Source: Tanypteryx hageni
Taxonomy: Eukaryota > Arthropoda > Insecta > Odonata > Petaluridae
Assembly: GCA_028673005.1 (NCBI GenBank)
Contig: CM054120.1
Span: 59,146,057-59,210,056 of the forward strand
DNA length: 64,000 bases
Direction: 5' to 3'
The position numbers and the translations under genes are program-made. A model generated the notes under the pieces. The model saw only the letters and a list, made by a program, of their open reading frames with translations. It had not been told where the DNA came from and did not search any database. How positions within the stretch are numbered: the stretch's first letter is position 1; each line of letters starts with the position of its first letter. Shown piece by piece: positions 9,688 through 21,690 of this stretch.

Positions 9688-10054
9688 ATTTGTAAAGAGG
9701 AATTACGATAGTAAACAAAGCGTAACATCATTAATAGAAAATCTGAAATGGACATCGTTAGAGGAACGTAGGTTGAAGGCTAGAATTAAACGACTGGAAA
9801 AATTTATGTCGGAGGGACTAGCGGATGAGGTAGTAGGACTTATCAGAAGCCCGACGTATCTCGGAAGGCAGGACAGTGAGGATAAGATTCGCGAGATCGA
9901 CGGTAGAACGGATCGATATAGAGGATCGTTTTCCCAAGGACGATAAGAGACCATAATAGGAAAAGATAACGTAGGAAAACTATGGACACTTGTTGCACTG
10001 CACCTCCTGCCATCCACCAAAAAGGTGACTTGCATGATATAATGTAGATGTAGA

Positions 10055-10285
10055 TGTAATATTTCCCCCTCTATCTGTCCTCTCTCATATCCACCACATC
10101 CTTTAATATATTCTGTCCCTTCTATCTTAGATTAACTATATTTTCATGATGGAGCATAACGAGCAAGCGAAGAAAAATGGAAATATAACCAGAAGAATAA
10201 ACGCCATGCTACCGGTAAAAAAGCAAGACAATGTAATTTTTTGTAATATTATCATTTCAAATAAACAAAATCCTCGTAGTTTGAG
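10055..10285. repeat. Copy of the repeat seen at 14995-15220
   Basis: The block from atatttccccctctatctg to caaaatcctcgta matches 14995-15220, and in reverse 53740-53890. It forms the 3' flank of LINE A and the left flank of the pogo element. Non-coding. Confidence 0.75.
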
Positions 10286-10287
10286 TA

Positions 10288-11525
10288 ACGTATTTTCCCG
10301 TCGATAACGCGCACCTTATAGATAACGCGCAAGTGATTTTCTTCAAATCTGGTATAAATGTATAGCTAACGCGCACATACACTTCGCAGTTTAAATTAGA
10401 AGTCGTAAAATTCGCTGATGAAAAAGGAAAAGGAAAACAACGACTGTCTTACTGCAAGCGAAATGCATTGCTCAAGAGATGGAAATCGTGGGCTTCAAAC
10501 CGTATCCTCCCTGGGGATTCAGTTTAATGAGGAGGAACAATTTGTGTGTTCGTACATCGACAAGCATCGGCCAAAAATTACCGAGAGACCGGGAGGCGAA
10601 AATGATTTTGTTTAGACAATATATGAAAGAAAACATGTCTGGAGTTGATGCGATGCATGTCGGCAATATGGACGAGGTTCCGGTGAGTTTTGATCTTCCT
10701 TGTGCTAGAACTGTGAACCCTAAAGGGTTGAAAGATGTTTCCATAGCAACTACTGGGCATGAGAAGTCGAATTTTACAGTTGTTTTGTGTGCAATGTCTG
10801 ATGGTTCTCAGCTCCTCCTATGGTGATTTTTAAACGAAAGACTGCCGAAAGAATGCTTTCCCATGGACATTGTAATATCCGCAAATGAGAAAGGTTGGAT
10901 GAACCAAGAAATGATGAAGGTTTGGTTGGACAGTGTGTGGAGAAAGCGAAAATCTGCCTTTTTTAATTCGAAGTCACTGTTAGTCATGGATTCATGTCTT
11001 TGTCATGTGACGCCTGAAATTAAAAAAGTGGTCGGTAAATAATCAAAGTTAGCTATCATTCCCGGTGGTTTAACCAAAAAACTTCAACCACTAGATCTGT
11101 CCGTGAACAAGTCATTCAAATCAAAATTGCGATCTAAGTGGGAGGATTGGATGTTAGCGGGTGTGCATCAATATACTAACTACCTATGCAGAAATGTGTA
11201 AATGGATTGTTGAGAGTTGGGGATCTGTGACGGCTGGCTGTGTAAAAAACTGTTTTGAAAAGGCTCTTAGTGATAAAGTTATGACAGGCACGGAAGATTT
11301 TGAAGGTGATTCTTGTGAAAATGAAGTTTCAAATGTGCCTGACCAAATTATGAGTGCTATTGAATCATTTGACATTGACTTTTTTATGGTTTCGAATGAA
11401 TTGTAAAAGTTAATATGCATTGATTTAAATAAAATTTTATTTTCCTTTGTATAATGCGCATGATGTTTTTTCCCGATTTTGTGTTTTGTATAGATAACGC
11501 GCGCGTTATAGACCAGAAAATACGG
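10288..11525 (+). mobile_element. pogo/Tigger-like DNA transposon with TIRs
   Basis: Class II element of the Tc1/mariner superfamily, 1238 bp. The left TIR begins acgtattttcccgtcgataacg, and the right end reads as complement ccgtattttctggtctataacg. Both contain repeated ataacgcgc words. TA dinucleotides flank both ends (10286-10287 and 11526-11527), the target duplication expected for this superfamily. It encloses a single decayed DDD transposase. It lies precisely between the repeat at 10055 and the Polinton fragment at 11539. One copy only in this window. Confidence 0.9.
10400..11406 (+). pseudogene. pogo-like transposase (CENP-B HTH plus DDD), broken
   Basis: Cut-and-paste transposase with a CENP-B-type DNA-binding N-terminus: basic lead, WGFSLMRRNNLCVRTST, IGQKLPRDREAK. 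The catalytic core follows: MDEVPVSFDLP (first Asp), the RTVNPKG and TTGHEKSNFTVVL block, LLVMDSCLCHV (second Asp), and IIPGGLTKKLQPLD (third Asp). The frame is open for 115 codons at 10479-10826. A TGATTTTTAA run at 10824 and a TAA at about 11040 interrupt it, and the C-terminal part (11161-11406) is in another frame. Motif spacing and DDD rather than DDE fit pogo/Tigger/jerky relatives. Confidence 0.88.
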
Positions 11526-11538
11526 TAAATTAAATATT

Positions 11539-11812
11539 TGACGTGTTAGAGAAAACGAGTGGATGAAATTGCATCACCATGGCATAGATTGGGATGACGG
11601 TTGTGGAACTTGCAACGATTTTAGGAGAGAATTGTACACGATCGGTAAAAGATGCGAATTTATATTTTCCAAGGGGTTTAAAAAAACAGGATATTTATCC
11701 CAACTTTTGTGCAGATGAATCAACGATTGGTTTAATAAACACATCAGCTACGACGATCAATAATGAACTCTTACGAATTGAAAACAATTTTCAACAACGT
11801 AAAAGCTTTTAA
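11539..11812 (+). pseudogene. Fragment of Polinton exonuclease-like ORF
   Basis: Only the end of the ORF seen whole at 45800-46096 remains: an HHHGI-DWDDG-type motif, FRRELYTIGKR and an F-KGFKKT-YLSQ block. Its open frame at 11594 is out of register with this and is a shadow. Function uncertain; see the full copy. Confidence 0.55.
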
Positions 11813-12200
11813 AAATATTCACAAACGTATTCGCTTCGGATAACCTACCAATGCGCACTGAACGCCCGTGCGCATACGTGTCGAACACCGGTCCTCGACA
11901 TAGGCCGGGGGAACATTGGTTATCAATCTTCATTGAAAAGTGTGACTGTCCAAAACATTTCGATAGTTACGGATTACCTCCGATCATCAAGAATCACCAA
12001 TCACCATCGCAAGAAATTCAATTACTTGGACATATAATGACTATCCACTTCAGAGCTACACATCCGATGTTTGCGGGATGTAATGTGTTGATTATCATTA
12101 ATTCAGATGCCATGGGCTAGAAAAGAAGGCTTTGTTAAAATATTTAGCGTTAATAGAAAGAAAAACGATTTATCAATTAAAACTATAAAAGATAAACTGT
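11813..12200 (+). pseudogene. Adenain-like cysteine protease (Polinton PRO), fragment
   Basis: Maturation protease of the C5/Ulp1-like fold found in Polintons and adenoviruses. The open part 11851-12120 has RPCAYVSNTG, PGEHWLSIF (catalytic His followed by Trp) and HFDSYGLPP (acidic residue and conserved Tyr). The catalytic Cys neighbourhood reads VCGM in another frame at about 12070-12085, followed by a TAA. The HW pair is intact here, while the second copy has lost the Trp (GEHLL). Frameshifts between the His and Cys blocks make it non-functional. Confidence 0.8.
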
Positions 12201-13697
12201 CTCGCATTTTATTTAATGTAATGATACTTTCCGCAGCCACTCATGAAAAACGAAGCTTCCGAAATAGAGTCAACCGCCTCAGGTGCATAATTTTTCGCAT
12301 ATGCCAAAAGAGAAAGTTCCTCACTTCGCCATGCTGACACTAGGTGTCCGCGCCTAGGGATATCCTGACGGTAGTCCCTGTCGAACTTTCAAAGCTTGAG
12401 GTTGTGATTCTAAGCTCGTAAAGGTCATTCGCATTTCATACGTGTTAAACCGTATAGCGTTCTCGTGATAGTTACAAGATATGACTTCGAACCACCCACT
12501 GTGAAGTAAAACTATCGAAATATTGGCAAACGCCTCAGGGTCTTGCTATACCGTTATAGAACATCAACACTCGTTATCGTTCATCCAACTCCTACGAAGC
12601 ATAAAACAACCTGAAAAGTCTCTCCCATCTGGGACCTCGGGTTCGAGCCGATTGGAGACCTCAACAGTTTAGACAGAGAATTTAGAAAATGATGATGATG
12701 AGCAAACACACCTTTTAAGCCATAAAGGCTATGTAATCTTTCCTTTTCCTTATTTATGTCAATGAACTATTTTTTATTAATTATAATAAAAAAGTGGTAT
12801 TTCCTTAAGAGAAAAAATAAATTGTAATAATCGATATCGATTCCAAATCGAACGATTTTTGCGGAGTTACAAAACTCTAGACGTTATTTTGCTTTTCGAT
12901 GGTTAACAAAATCAAACATTTCTGTAAAAATATCACCTATCAATCTGTATAAGTGTCATTATGTATATTTCGCATGTCAACCTTTCTATTTAGCTTAAGC
13001 GGTGATAAACCTCCTGTAATCTAACTCAGAATAAAAATATATGCAAACTAATACAATATCAATGTTAAAACTCAACATCTTATTAATTTGTTATTGATTA
13101 ATGGGTTCTAATAGATATAATATAGAAACCCATGGCGCCACGCGGAAATATAAATTTAGTGAAGCCATATCAAGGCAGTATCCTTCATCAGAGATGATGA
13201 TGATACAGATGTCTCAAAGGCCAACTGCATAATGAAGATATGTTAATACAAAATCTGAAGAAGTTAAACCCAGATGGAACGCTTTTTTACATTTTCGTAC
13301 CACATCAATATAATCTTTTGGTTCCGAAAAATCTAGTCACTTCAGTGATACTTCAAAAGATCCTTTACACACTTGAACAAATATGCCTAGGGCAGGGGTA
13401 TCAAAAACGAGGCCCGCTAAGCAAGATACTTCATAATTTGACGCAGCTCAAACTCAAACGTATTTATTATAGAATATTTTTTATATAATCCGAGAAATTT
13501 ATTAATTACACACTTTAAAAATATCCACAGTTTAATTTTCATTCCCATTGTAAAACACTCTACGCAGGTTGGGTTTTGAATAATGTTCTTATCATTGGAT
13601 GCGGCCCGCGGATTTGTTGCGGTGCCTTATTGCAGCCCGGAAATTTAGTGCAATGCAATCATATGGCACACGCACAGCCGAGTAACATTTGGTCGTG

Positions 13698-14084
13698 TCA
13701 TGCTAACTGGTCTGAAATGTTTTGAAACCGATATCCAAAAAATCGTTTATGCGTAAAATATCTGAAACTAGGCTGCTGTTCTTTGCAAAATTTAGAGTTA
13801 TCTAATGTGGATAAAATGTCGTGAAATTTCTGAAAGTTCCGCACTCCACCCTTAAAACGACACGCTTTTATATACGAAGGATAGAAATATATTATAACCG
13901 CTACGTTAAAGTGGATGATACATTCAAAAAATATTTTGCAGAGGTTTTCACAGAATTCTAAATCGTTTTTCAGAAATGCTTCAGTTTGTTTCAATCGGTT
14001 CTTAAGTATATTTTTCCTATATACGGTCTTGAACTTCATTGGAATACAAAACGGACTCTTTTCACTTTCTTCACTACAATCCAA
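13698..14084 (-). CDS. Hypothetical protein in duplicated block II
   Basis: An open frame of 128 codons (MDCSEESEKSPFCIP...), Lys/Phe-rich, with no signal peptide or known motif. The mirror frame at 54800-54988 keeps the first 52 residues with only a few substitutions (KFKTVYRKNILKNRLKQTEAFLKND in the middle), then goes out of frame. The kept frame could mean a real small gene or exon, or simply recent duplication. I do not recognise the family. Confidence 0.25.
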   Translation of the reverse strand: MDCSEESEKSPFCIPMKFKTVYRKNILKNRLKQTEAFLKNDLEFCENLCKIFFECIIHFNVAVIIYFYPSYIKACRFKGGVRNFQKFHDILSTLDNSKFCKEQQPSFRYFTHKRFFGYRFQNISDQLA

Positions 14085-14577
14085 ACTAACTGAACTATAA
14101 ATTGCACAGATCTAAAAATCAATGATATTTGAGTAAAATCTGAGTTTATTTAAATGATAAAGATGTCAAATTACCTTATCAGAGGAATGATAATAGCCTT
14201 AGCATTCGTTGATTACTAAAAATTGGTTTTAACCTTCAGACATCTATATCTATCTACATGTGTCTATGTCTATAAGCAACTCTTTGTTAAAATGAAACGA
14301 CTCAAATACATTTTCAAACTATGCGTTTGACAATAAATGGGAATCATTTCCGAGTAATTCCGCTAAGCTGGATTTTTACATTAAATAAACTCGCGTAAAA
14401 TGTAGTCAAATAGCACTTTTTGATAAATGATTATTTGTAATTCATTTCTCTCTTTAAATTGACACGTGTTCGCTCATTTCCTAATCATGGCCTCAGAATC
14501 CTCATAAAATTATTTGTTTTGCGTCGCTTTCTCCCTATGCATGCCAACGTCCTCTTTCCTATATCTATCCTCGACTA

Positions 14578-14800
14578 CTACTCACTTTTATTAATCCTTA
14601 GTCCCAACCTACTATGGTAGACTAAGACTAACTTCGGTTCTGAAATTTCATGATATTGCCAAATCGCAAACATGAAGGAAACGAAGGAAAAGCAGAGACA
14701 GCGGTAGACCACGGTGTCCGAACGTGACTGCTCAGTGGCTGATTGGAATATTTCCTGACAGATCCATCGCTCTAATTTGTATTGGTTTTCAGAGCTCAAT
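14578..14800 (-). repeat. R2 short repeat family, copy 1
   Basis: The segment holding gcgatggatctgtcagg and cagccac...cgttcggacaccgtggtcta (read on the minus strand) recurs at 54115-54330 and 59770-60025 on the plus strand. About 220 bp, non-coding. Ends near ggactaagg / gagaagtagtcgagg. Confidence 0.65.
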
Positions 14801-14819
14801 TTAGGCTATCATAGTAGAC

Positions 14820-15225
14820 TCCTTTACCACATCCTACTTCACCCACATTTCCTTTACTACTTTGCAGCATACCGTTTTCTCTTTTCACTTTTCATTTCTT
14901 GTCTCCTTACTACATTTTCACTTTCCTTTCATTCTCTCTCAAATTATCCATAAAACCTCTCTCTCAATTTTTCTTTGCCACTCTTACACATACTAATATT
15001 TCCCCCTCTATCTGTCCTCTCTCACATCCACCACATCCTTTCATATATTCTGTCAATTCTAATCTTAGTTTAACTATATTTTCATGATGGAGCGATACGA
15101 GCAAGTGAAGAAAACGGAAACATAACCAGAAGAATAAACGCCATACTACCGGTAAAAAAGCGGGACCATGTACTTTTTTTGTAATATAATCATTTCAAAT
15201 AAACAAAATCCTCGTATTTTGTATA
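14820..15225. repeat. C/T-rich tract and adjoining repeat
   Basis: A pyrimidine-rich stretch (14820-15065), then the ttcatgatggagc ... ccggtaaaaaagc block that also lies at 10055-10285 and in reverse at 53740-53890. Non-coding. Confidence 0.6.
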
Positions 15226-16589
15226 ATTTCGTTTTTCAGCTGGCGGTCTAATCTAAAAATTTGCCAAATAAGAACACCTTAATATTTCATAATATATAGG
15301 AATTCAAACGAGACTAAATAATTGAAACTACTTATGCAGATATGCTAATATGAAAACGTGTTTTATTTTTTGAGATTTGCTTAGAATTGCGAACTTAAAA
15401 AACTTTATGAATTTATTATTATTAAAGATTTCCCCTTTGAAAATCGACGAAACTGTTACACGTATTTATATTCACCCAGAAAGTGAAGCACTTGAAATGT
15501 ATTACACTCGAATACTGCTATTTATACTACTGATTATTCGATAAAATCTTTGTAATTTTTTGTGATGTTAAATTCTTGCATCTATATACCTTGCTCTTTT
15601 TCTCAGGAGTTGATTTGCCAGTCTCTGGGTCCGCTGGGTCCGTTGTTCTTCCCCTTCAATTTTCCTGTTATTTTCTAGCCTCGCGACTTAATCCGCCATT
15701 TTTTATTCCGTTGTTTGTTGGTCTCAATTGAACGTTTTCGTCTTTTTCTTAGAGCTTGATCTAAACTTTGCGGGTGCGACATACTAATCTCTAGAATGTA
15801 ATATTCTGTGGAAGTACTACAGATAGCATCTTGTCTCGCGCATCTCACTCCCCTCTTCCGAGCAGCTCTCTTTCCACCTTACCGCCCCTACTGCCGTGCG
15901 CAGGGGAAAAAATATATTGGCAGTAACAAAGCAGCTAACTTCCCTCCTTTTCGCCCCTACTAAAGTGCTCCGCGACAACAATGCGTCTGGAGATCGTACC
16001 GATATTCAACTTTGATTTTTCTTAAATCGATGATTTAAATCGACGTTTATTTTCCCGGGATACTTTCGACCAATATCGAAGCTTACACAAAGGTTTGGTA
16101 GATTCCGACGCTTGATTTTCTCAAAAATCGAAGACTAAAATCGACGTTTATTTTTCATAAAAAATGGTGACGATTTTTGGCGTTTACTTTATTACATTTT
16201 TCGAGAATTAGTAGTTTTCGATTTTAATATTTCCTAAAAAGTGATCACTCTCGTTGTTTGTTTTTCCTAAAAATGGACCATGTATGTCAACGTTATTTTT
16301 TATACATTTAATTAGGCTTGTTAGTTTTCTACGTATAGCATATTTCTTAAAAGGCGTTATCTAATAACGACGTTTATTTAAATATATTTTATGGATTCTT
16401 ATTAAGAATAGTGTTATCAATTAAATTCCTTCCAATTAAATATAACTAAAGGTGCATAAATAAAAATGACAAATAAATAAAAATAATTATTTAAAGTTAT
16501 TAACCTTTATAAAGTGCACAAAAATTGTAAAAATAAAAATATGATCATTTTGTTATAAATAACTAATATAGAACATACTGAATAAAAAA

Positions 16590-17330
16590 ATAAATTAATG
16601 AATTTATAGAGATATTGAATATATAAATGTTATGTTGCATTCTTTGAGACATCTGAACTAATTATTGGAATTGAAACCACTTTTATGTATTCAAAATCTC
16701 TGTAAATTTAATCATTTAAATTACTTTTTCAATCAGTGCAGAGGTTCTAAATGGTTTAGTTAATTTCAGAAATTTTTGCAAGCATAATTATCGAAGAGTA
16801 TATTTCCTATATATGACAACTATCCGTAAAGGACGCAATCTGAAGTTTCCTGATTCCTCTTAAATTTCTCCCTAAAATGTCAATTAATTGTATTTTACGA
16901 TTTTAAATCATTTCTATATGTTAGCTTAAGGTATGGATCGCAAGTGATCACTATAATGAACAATATAAATCGTTTTTCACTTATAGTAGAATTTCATGAA
17001 GAACGTGATATTTATTTTAAGGGTAACTCTTTGGGAGTAATTCTCAACTTACGATTTAACGATAATATATAGGCTGGCGATACTTTCCAAAATTGTGATC
17101 ATGGAAACCTTAGATGATGATATTTTCCTAAAAATGATTTAATATGTCAAGATTACAAAACATTGATTTTTAAGTCGTTATGCCATTCAACCCTATTCAT
17201 TAATTATTTTGAGCAATAGATTTTTGACATTTATATGACCTGTTATAATATGAAATGTGTTCTATTACCAACGTGTAAGTATAACATGTCAACGCTTTCA
17301 ATAAATATCCTACGCTATTCAATTTCCCGG
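16590..17330. repeat. Long inverted repeat IV, left arm
   Basis: About 700 bp matching 20990-21690 in reverse complement, with landmarks aagcataattatcgaag, ttagcttaaggtatggatcgc and tataaatcgtttttcactt. The pair bounds about 5.1 kb, as terminal inverted repeats of a large non-autonomous or gutted DNA element would, but nothing between encodes a transposase. Divergence between arms is substantial, so it is old. Confidence 0.65.
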
Positions 17331-17969
17331 TTTAGTTAAGAGCGATCGATGACATTTTCTAGTAGTGAAAATGTTTGCTAGTAGACGGCAGGCAAGAAAG
17401 GAAGAAAGCTTGGCCCGGCAATGGTTAGTAGAGCTTGTCTCCGCCAGAGGGCAGGAGATTAAAGTGTAGCGGTAAAGAGCGAAAGTCAATGCATCGTATC
17501 GTATCGTAAATTTAAAGTGTTTTGCCTAGTGAGAGATAAAATAAGAATGAAGAAAGTAAAATTTTAGAAAATTATAGCTACCGCAAATGTTTTAAATCCA
17601 CCACACAGCATCGAAACATCTATAAAATTGTATTAATTTTTCGAAACTGTAAAAATAAAAGTAATTTTTAAACGTCTGCATTTGATTTGCAAATTTAATT
17701 CCTTTCCGTAGAAAAAAGACGTAAATAAGAAATAAAAAAATCAATTTTAGGCTAGAGCTCGCCATTCTGGGAAATAAACAAGGAGAGATATACACAGGTT
17801 CCCGGTGGTACAGAAGTACTTTTCGTCAAACTCGCCGTAGTTCAATCGTTTACTAATATATTTGCTTTGATGTCAGAAATTATTATTCCTTATATTGTGA
17901 AACTTTGCTTTTTAGATCCGTTTTAAACACGTTCGTTTCGTTTTGCCATTCTACACTCATCTTACAAGC

Positions 17970-18785
17970 GAAATTTCTTTGAAATCCGTTCTGCCTATAC
18001 CTTCGAAATTAAAAGTTACAGAAAAATTCTAACTTTGATATTGTGGTGGCCCTGTTTAGTTGGCTTGGTTGAAATATAATAATTTTGTTATTTATTTACA
18101 TGAAGAATATGTACGTCCTATTTGGTTAAAATCCATGCCGTCAGTTCTCTAGAATTACATCTAAAAGTCATATTATTTTACTTTTTAATTTTAATTTTAA
18201 CATCTTGATTTCTATATGGTATGTTGTTATATAAAAATTTGATTGAAATTCGTTTAGCCAATTTCTTACAACTCCATAATAAGTGAAAAAATTTAATTTG
18301 TAATTGTGGCATCCCTGTTTGGCCGATTCAATAAAATCTGCGTTTTTTGTTTTCTATATATGTGTACATTATAAATATTAAATTTGTTTAAATTTGATGC
18401 AGACATTGCAACACAAGTTCTGTAAAAAATGATTTTTATTTGTTTTATGGTGGCAGCCTTGATTTCTTTATCTATATTAAGCATCTTGATTTCGTTTCTA
18501 TATGTTACACGCCTCCATACAATGTTTTATAGAAATCAGTTCAGCCAATTCCTTCCAAATTCATAATTATCGAAAAGTTTAACTTTTCAATTGTGGCAAC
18601 CCCGCTGAGTCGATCTTGTTCCAATATTTCATTTTGGCCATTAATTTATGTGAATATTCTATGTACTAATTTTGGTTGATATCGGTTAAGCCAATTCGTC
18701 CCTGATATATACCGTCGGACGTACGGACGGACGGACGGATATCACAAAGATAATAGTGCTTTTCAGCAATGGCGAAAAGCACTAA
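17970..18785. repeat. Degenerate tandem units with cggacggacgg tract
   Basis: About four imperfect units share the order gaaatc-cgtt-gcc-att-ct, then aaaagttta-ctt-aattgtggc-cccctg and ttgg/tcgatt. Units start near 17980, 18243, 18530 and 18680. The last runs into gtacggacggacggacggat (18729) and a short inverted repeat, gtgcttttcagcaatggcgaaaagcac (18752-18778). Mirrored at 51340-51970. Confidence 0.6.
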
Positions 18786-19331
18786 AAACCATTTACTCAG
18801 CATGTCTTATCGCTTGAGTATTTTCGTAAAAAATACACTACACATTGCTGTTTAGTCTGAAAAATATTATAAATGCTTTATAAAATCTTCATCGCTTTGC
18901 TGTTTCCTTTAAGAATTCGTAAGTTTGAATTTTGGGTTGGCACCGGTAGTTTTCCCCCAAAGATGCAACGCTAAAATTTTTTTCCTTGTCCATTATTTCA
19001 TCTCTTCTACCCTCACAAGATCTACTTCTTGTATCATTCATCACAAAAATGAAATTTTGTGCTTCTCGAATATTCCAATATTAGTGGAATAAGATTTCAT
19101 AATATTTCTCGCGCTTTCACCACAGTACTAATAAACTTTACTCTGTACTTCATGTTGTTCCTAATAAAGAGTATAATAATTGATTTGTCGATTGAACATC
19201 CAATCCTGTACGTACCCTCTTAGGCCAACCTTGTTTCATTAAGTACGAGCGCTTGCTCCTAGGTGGCAGGACGTATCTTACATTGAGTTACACATTTCAC
19301 TGCCGGTATTTAAAAAAATCCATGCATATAA

Positions 19332-19966
19332 TTTTGAAAATAAATTCTTGAAATAGAGAATTAAAACAAGTGATTATTTTAACTCCTTCAGATAATATAA
19401 TCGTCCAATTAGCCTTTTCTGGGTAATCTCTATACGTTGGTTTTTGCCATAGTAAAGCAACCGTCCAGGCTGTATATGAGCTGATACATCCGGTGGTGGG
19501 AAAGTATATATCTACATTGATTAAACACATTTTAAGACAAAAATGAAATGAAGAAATGAATATTTTCAGAAAGATAGAATTGTAGGTACTCACGTGATCT
19601 TAAAAAATAAATCTTAAGATGCTCGCGATGATCCCCAGAACGCGTTTACTTATTCCTGTTATTTAACAAATAAAAATTAGACAGAAATTAGATTTCAATT
19701 TTACCATTTAAAAATATCCCTGCATATAATTTTGAAAATGAATTCTTGAAATAGAGAGTTAAAACAAGTGATTATTTTAACTCCTTCAGATAATATAATC
19801 GTCCGATTAGCCTTTTCTGGGTAATCTCTATACGTTGGTTTTTGTCATTTTGAAAATGAATTCTTGAAATAGAGAGTTAAAACAAGTGATTATTTTAACT
19901 CCTTCAGATAATATAATCGTCCGATTAGCCTTTTCTGGGTAATCTCTATACGTTGGTTTTTGTCAT
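19332..19966. repeat. Local duplications of a 118-bp unit
   Basis: The unit from ttttgaaaatgaattcttg to tctctatacgttggtttttg occurs at 19332-19448, 19729-19847 and 19848-19966. The last two are head-to-tail and nearly identical, a recent tandem duplication. A related copy is reversed at 50660-50780. On the minus strand all copies keep a frame reading AWTV...YPEKANWTIILSEGV-like residues, so a decayed coding segment is possible. Confidence 0.65.
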
Positions 19967-19969
19967 AAC

Positions 19970-20989
19970 GCAGCAACTGTCCAGGCAGTATATGAGATGA
20001 TACATCCGGGGGTGGGTTAGTATATATCTACATTTAATTTTCACATTTTTAAACAAGAAATGAATTTTTTCAGAAAGATAGAAGTGTATGTACTCGAGTG
20101 ATCTTTAAAATAAAAATCTTAAGATACTCGCGATGATACCCAGAACGCGTTTACTTATTCCCGTTCTCTAACAAATACAAATTAGACAGAAATTAGATTT
20201 CAATTTTGCCATTTAATTTGTTAATTAAGGATATTTTAAAAACCCGCGTTGTTTTTATTTTGCTAAATCGATAGGATATACTGTGGTTGTTCATTTACTG
20301 AAGACGTTTTCTAGGAAAAAAGAGGACTGTTGAACTTTTGCCACGCGAATAAATATATAGTTCTTTTACTTGTGCTTCTCATAAGGACACCTAACTCAAA
20401 GATTGAGAAAACCACTCTTTCTTTATTTCAACTGCTTTGAATCACATTCGACGATTAACATTTTCACGGCACAAATGTTTACTTTGCTGTAGTGTAATTA
20501 ATTTCATGAAAAATATGTAAATAAACCAGGAAATGACAACTTTGCTTCAGAAATTGGCTTCAGCGCCAAAAATTAAGAGCCAGGGCTGATTTAAGAAGGA
20601 GTGCGAATATAATCTCTTCATACCGGAGACACATCATTGCTTTTAATCCTTCACTTAAATGAAAAATGAGCTGAAATTTATATGAAAAAGATTTATTGGT
20701 ATAGTAGAGAAAAAGAGTTGATACTGCCGAAATATTTTTAGGCACAAAGGTTAATTGGTGCCTGGTATTGATCTAACCCGTGTATTAAAAGGCTAAATTT
20801 CCGCTGTTGGCATTATTAGAAAGGGGCCTATGAAGGAGTATATAAAGGCTAGTTTTAAAAAAATTTAATGTATCAACGACCGTCTCATCAAAACAGTTAT
20901 AATCGAAATTAAATTTAAAATTTTTATGGCTATACTACACAAGAGAAAATACCGAGACGAAATTAGCTCATATTATTCGTGAATGCTTA
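19970..20989. other. No recognisable feature
   Basis: After the tandem units, 19970-20210 repeats flanks of 19450-19690. The rest is AT-rich with no motif, repeat end or credible coding frame that I can identify. Confidence 0.5.
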
Positions 20990-21690
20990 ATTTTTTTGCC
21001 ACCACGCGTTGTTGCTGTTGAAAATTCACTTTAAAACTGAAAGTAAATCATTTAGCGTAGTAGTATAAATGTCAAAAAACTATTGCTCAAAAATAATGAA
21101 TGAAAAAGGTTGAATGACAAAACTATATAACAATCAATGGTTCTGTAAACTTGATATATTAAAATATTTTCTGGAAATTATCAGCATCTCAGATTACCAA
21201 GATCACAATTTTTTATGTAGTGCCAGCCTATATTTTATTGTTAAATCGTAAGTTGAGAATTACTCTCAAGAATGTTACCTTTAAAATGAATATCCCGTTC
21301 TTCATGAAATTCTACTATAAATGAAAAACGATTTATATTATTCATTATAGTGATCAATTGCGATCCGCACCTTAAGCTAACATATAGAATCGATTTAAAA
21401 TCGTAAAATACAATTAATTGAAATTTTACTGTAAAATTTAAGAGGGATCAGGAAACATCAGATTATATCCATTACGAATATTTATCATATATATGAAATT
21501 TACTCAGCGATAATTATGCTTGCAAAAATTTCTGAAATTAACTAAAGCATTTAGAGCCTCTGCACTGAATGAAAAAATAATTTAAATGATTGAATTTATA
21601 GAGATATTGAATATATAAATATTCTGTAACAATTCCAATAATTAGTTCAGATGACTTAAAGAATGCAACATAGGATTTATACGTTCAATA
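20990..21690. repeat. Long inverted repeat IV, right arm
   Basis: Reverse-complement partner of 16590-17330. Near 21595-21710 it also holds a small internal inverted repeat (tatagagatattgaatat and its partner attcaatatctctagaa). 21691-21803 is AT-rich with no feature. Confidence 0.6.

Larger units (their letters stand above)
6887..10054 (+). mobile_element. CR1-like LINE copy A (internally deleted)
   Basis: Non-LTR retrotransposon of the Jockey/CR1/L2 superfamily. The 5' end (ttgctcctgc..., 6887) is set by comparison with copy B, where the same sequence directly abuts a foldback arm. A 5' UTR of about 560 bp follows (repeated gagtagctgtag), then ORF1 N-terminus, pre-RT region and RT. The 3' end is short with a tgtagatgtagatgtaa tail and no poly(A). 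The esterase and endonuclease coding region is missing: a deletion of about 1.55 kb joins 7937 directly to pre-RT sequence. Many stops. 6887-8886 is duplicated in reverse as copy C with the same deletion. Confidence 0.9.
11539..12690 (+). mobile_element. Polinton right-end fragment (third Polinton copy)
   Basis: Homologous to 45955-47355 of the large Polinton: end of the exonuclease-like ORF, adenain-like protease, and the non-coding right end (cactaggtgtccgcgc, cataaagg). It lacks the hAT insertion found at 47356, so the uninterrupted site ...gtttagacagagaattt at about 12668 is the empty site. It also lacks about 125 bp present at 46120-46265. The left end is cut by the pogo element. Confidence 0.82.
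12818..19530. repeat. Left arm of inverted duplication II, non-coding
   Basis: Matches 50586-59311 in reverse complement: 12840-12860 with 59280, 13130-13200 with 58905-58985, 13400 with 55480, 14800 with 54060, 15600 with 53340, 17400 with 52330, 18900 with 51200, 19450 with 50700. It has no recognisable transposase or RT. The arm contains short repeat families listed separately. About 200 bp at 15825-16015 and about 560 bp at 16815-17380 are present only in this arm. 12691-12817 has nothing I can name. Confidence 0.8.

Noticed and set aside
11594..11812. 72-codon plus-strand frame as a gene
   Set aside because: It is out of register with the exonuclease-like ORF it overlaps; the homologous residues are in another frame.
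18729..18748. cggacggacggacgg tract as a regulatory site
   Set aside because: It is a short tandem tract at the end of a degenerate repeat unit and is mirrored in the duplicated arm; no independent sign of function.
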